DNA of 64,000 nucleotides, from contig JBGUYY010000108.1 in the NCBI GenBank assembly GCA_045222555.1, positions 1-64,000 on the forward strand, read 5' to 3'. This stretch comes from UBA1756 sp045222555 (GTDB taxonomy: Bacteria > Bacteroidota > Bacteroidia > Bacteroidales > WCHB1-69). Below the pieces are notes generated by a model that had not been told where the DNA came from, did no database searches, and was given only the letters and a program-made list of their open reading frames with translations. Position numbers and translations under genes: made by a program. Below, piece by piece: positions 62,674 to 64,000 of the stretch (position 1 is the first letter of the stretch; every line of letters begins with the position of its first letter).

Positions 62674-63219
62674 ATGACCGCCCTCTACCGAATTTTCCTC
62701 CCCACCCTTTTCGCCATCGCCCTGCTGACCGCCGGTTGCCGTTCCAACAACCACACCGACGAAACAGCTCCAGCACCGGAGCAAACCGCCAACGAGCAGC
62801 AGACCTCTGAAAAAGAGGAGCCCAACACCATCGGCCTGCCCAAGCAGGATATCGATTTCTCGAAGGTGCAGGTGGTGGACGAGAAAAGGTTTATGAAAGA
62901 GGTGTGCGAATTTGATGATGCTGGCAGGTACGGTTTCAAATGCACCCGTCCCACCATTATTGACTTTACCGCTGGCTGGTGCGGCTGGTGCTCCAAACTC
63001 TCCCCCCACCTCGTGGATATGGCCCAGCAATATTCCGACCAAATCGCCATCTACAAAGTGGATGTGGACAAGTGCCCCAACATCGCGCAACATTTTAACA
63101 TCCAAGGACTTCCCACCCTCATCATTGTGAAGCCGCACAAGCAACCAGAAAGAATTGAGGGATACGTTGATAAAGATAAGCTCGAGAAAATCATCCAAAA
63201 TAAACTGCTGTCTGAATAA
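62674..63219 (+). CDS. Thioredoxin-like lipoprotein
   Basis: This 181-aa lipoprotein has a signal peptide ending in LTAGC, then an acidic Gln/Glu-rich linker (about 25-60). The thioredoxin fold has the active site FTAGWCGWCSKLSPHL and the cis-proline in IQGLPTLII. The WCGWC motif resembles the DsbD C-terminal domain and other periplasmic thiol reductases more than cytosolic thioredoxin (WCGPC). It begins 6 bp after rnfC, so it is probably co-transcribed. It overlaps the next gene by one base (TAATG). A role in periplasmic thiol maintenance next to an electron-transfer complex is plausible but inferred. Confidence 0.85.
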   Translation: MTALYRIFLPTLFAIALLTAGCRSNNHTDETAPAPEQTANEQQTSEKEEPNTIGLPKQDIDFSKVQVVDEKRFMKEVCEFDDAGRYGFKCTRPTIIDFTAGWCGWCSKLSPHLVDMAQQYSDQIAIYKVDVDKCPNIAQHFNIQGLPTLIIVKPHKQPERIEGYVDKDKLEKIIQNKLLSE

Positions 63220-64000
63220 TGCGCATTTCGTTGTTCATCCGCAAAACGTCCGCTGCCATGCTCCTGGCGACGGCTGTTTTTTTGGCTGATGCACAAACCA
63301 TTGACTGTCAGGTGGCAGAAGGCTTCACCAACCGAATTGAACAACAGAGCAGAGTCATCAATGTGGACGATCCGGAGCTGGTCACCTTACATTATATATT
63401 TGTCAATGAAATGTTGGATTCGGTGAAGATTTTCCAAGATGAATTTCTTCCCAACCTCCATTTTTGTCCGCAGATTGACTTTTTCGCCACCTTACACCAG
63501 TGCAAAGCATTGGAGTACAAACTGCAGGAGTTGAAAGACACGCTGGAAGTGCAGCGCCGGCGGGTGGACACCCTCTTCTACCTCCAAGCCGTGGAAGAGC
63601 TGAACTACCGCGACACAGCGATGTGCGAGTACTATCTTGACCGCGCCCTGCAATTCAACCGCGTGCAGACCGACGCCCTTCTTCTGCGGCTGCAGCTTGA
63701 CTACGCGCACAAGGATTTCAATGAATGCCTCTCCACCCTGCGCATACTCTACCATGATGCCACGCTGAACCGAGAGCAGGAGAACCTACTTTCAGATTTC
63801 AACATGCAGTTTTACAGAGAATTATACAATACAGGAGACGCTTTGGTAAAGGCTGGACATGAGGCAGACGCACTGGCTTTGTTCGAGACATTGGAAATCT
63901 TTTGTCACGACCTTCCCTCCTCCTACTGCAATGATGACTATTATCACGGAATTATCCGCTCGAAATCAGGAGTTTACGAATCATATCTCACCATCGCAAA
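63219..64000 (+). CDS. Secreted helical (TPR-like) protein, 3' end outside window
   Basis: The reading frame is open from the ATG at 63219 to the window end (260 codons seen). An N-terminal signal peptide is likely (FIRKTSAAMLLATAVFLADA, cleavage near ADAQT). The rest is strongly helical and contains tetratricopeptide-like pairs (AMCEYYLDRALQFNRVQTDA, ALALFETLEIFCHD). No enzyme motif is visible, and I do not recognise the family. Its start overlaps the stop of the thioredoxin-like gene by one base, which implies translational coupling. It may act with that protein in the periplasm. It takes the place where rnfD would be expected. Confidence 0.7.
   Translation, partial: MRISLFIRKTSAAMLLATAVFLADAQTIDCQVAEGFTNRIEQQSRVINVDDPELVTLHYIFVNEMLDSVKIFQDEFLPNLHFCPQIDFFATLHQCKALEYKLQELKDTLEVQRRRVDTLFYLQAVEELNYRDTAMCEYYLDRALQFNRVQTDALLLRLQLDYAHKDFNECLSTLRILYHDATLNREQENLLSDFNMQFYRELYNTGDALVKAGHEADALALFETLEIFCHDLPSSYCNDDYYHGIIRSKSGVYESYLTIA

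Noticed and set aside
61315..63198. Long open frame of 627 codons on the minus strand opposite rnfC and the thioredoxin-like gene
   Set aside because: It is a shadow of the coding strand, produced by GC-rich codon bias. The plus strand carries unmistakable Rnf and thioredoxin motifs, while the antisense product is low-complexity and rich in His, Val and Gly.

Overview
The window reads as chromosomal DNA from a Bacteroidales bacterium (phylum Bacteroidota). The support is: two TonB-dependent receptors with carboxypeptidase-regulatory-like N-termini; a PCMD-type and a DUF4270-type lipoprotein; a cell-surface protease with a type IX secretion (T9SS) C-terminal sorting domain; a DUF2723/GT117-type membrane protein; a long PurL; start codons without Shine-Dalgarno sequences; and repeated Bacteroidota-type promoter cores (TAnnTTTGC, several with a TTG about 19-20 bp upstream). 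The genes point to an anaerobe that ferments amino acids: tryptophanase, imidazolonepropionase, an SDR-type threonine dehydrogenase, the lysine 5,6-aminomutase beta subunit, two Na+-coupled amino-acid carriers, and Rnf subunits.

Layout. 1-1606 (+): end of glyA, then sufS. 1603-28311 (-): NSS transporter, hutI, a lipoprotein and TonB receptor pair, a class A penicillin-binding protein, a DUF3109 protein, tnaA, a MORN lipoprotein with a membrane-anchored Skp-like protein, two secreted proteins (one a very large T9SS subtilase), a DUF2723 protein, threonine dehydrogenase, glmS, a DUF4270 lipoprotein and a half-length GT5 protein. 28468-37305 (+): M16 peptidase, ferritin, a second TonB receptor, a periplasmic heavy-metal-binding domain protein, a double VOC protein, an SDR and rluE. 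37376-51954 (-): a nucleotide block, guaB, a CofE-like protein, folD, purD, purH, purN, purM, purF, purL, purE and purC. guaA (+) lies just beyond, divergent from purC. 53715-57066 (-): agcS and a long-chain acyl-CoA ligase. 57276-64000 (+): a membrane-bound LytTR regulator, kamE, a glycosyltransferase, rnfB, rnfC, a thioredoxin-like lipoprotein and a partial secreted protein that runs off the end.

How the genes work together. The purine block encodes most of the route from PRPP to IMP, plus both steps from IMP to GMP. purB, purA, purK and a purT-type gene are not in the window. folD supplies the formyl-folate used by PurN and PurH. PurF keeps its PRPP site and four candidate Fe-S cysteines, but it has lost the N-terminal catalytic cysteine of its glutaminase domain; Met1 sits exactly where that cysteine should be. 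In an organism that releases ammonia from amino acids this suggests an ammonia-fed first step. This is an inference from one sequence.

Other points of interest. A perfectly phased triple 20-bp repeat lies directly upstream of the LytTR promoter. Short-period (7, 8 or 8-9 bp) arrays begin at or just after several stop codons. A sharply bounded AT-rich island spans two secreted-protein genes. kamE has no kamD beside it, and rnfBC is not followed by rnfD. I found no tRNA, rRNA, CRISPR array, insertion sequence or phage gene. No stretch longer than about 230 bp lacks a gene. GC values quoted are hand counts of single 60-base lines.
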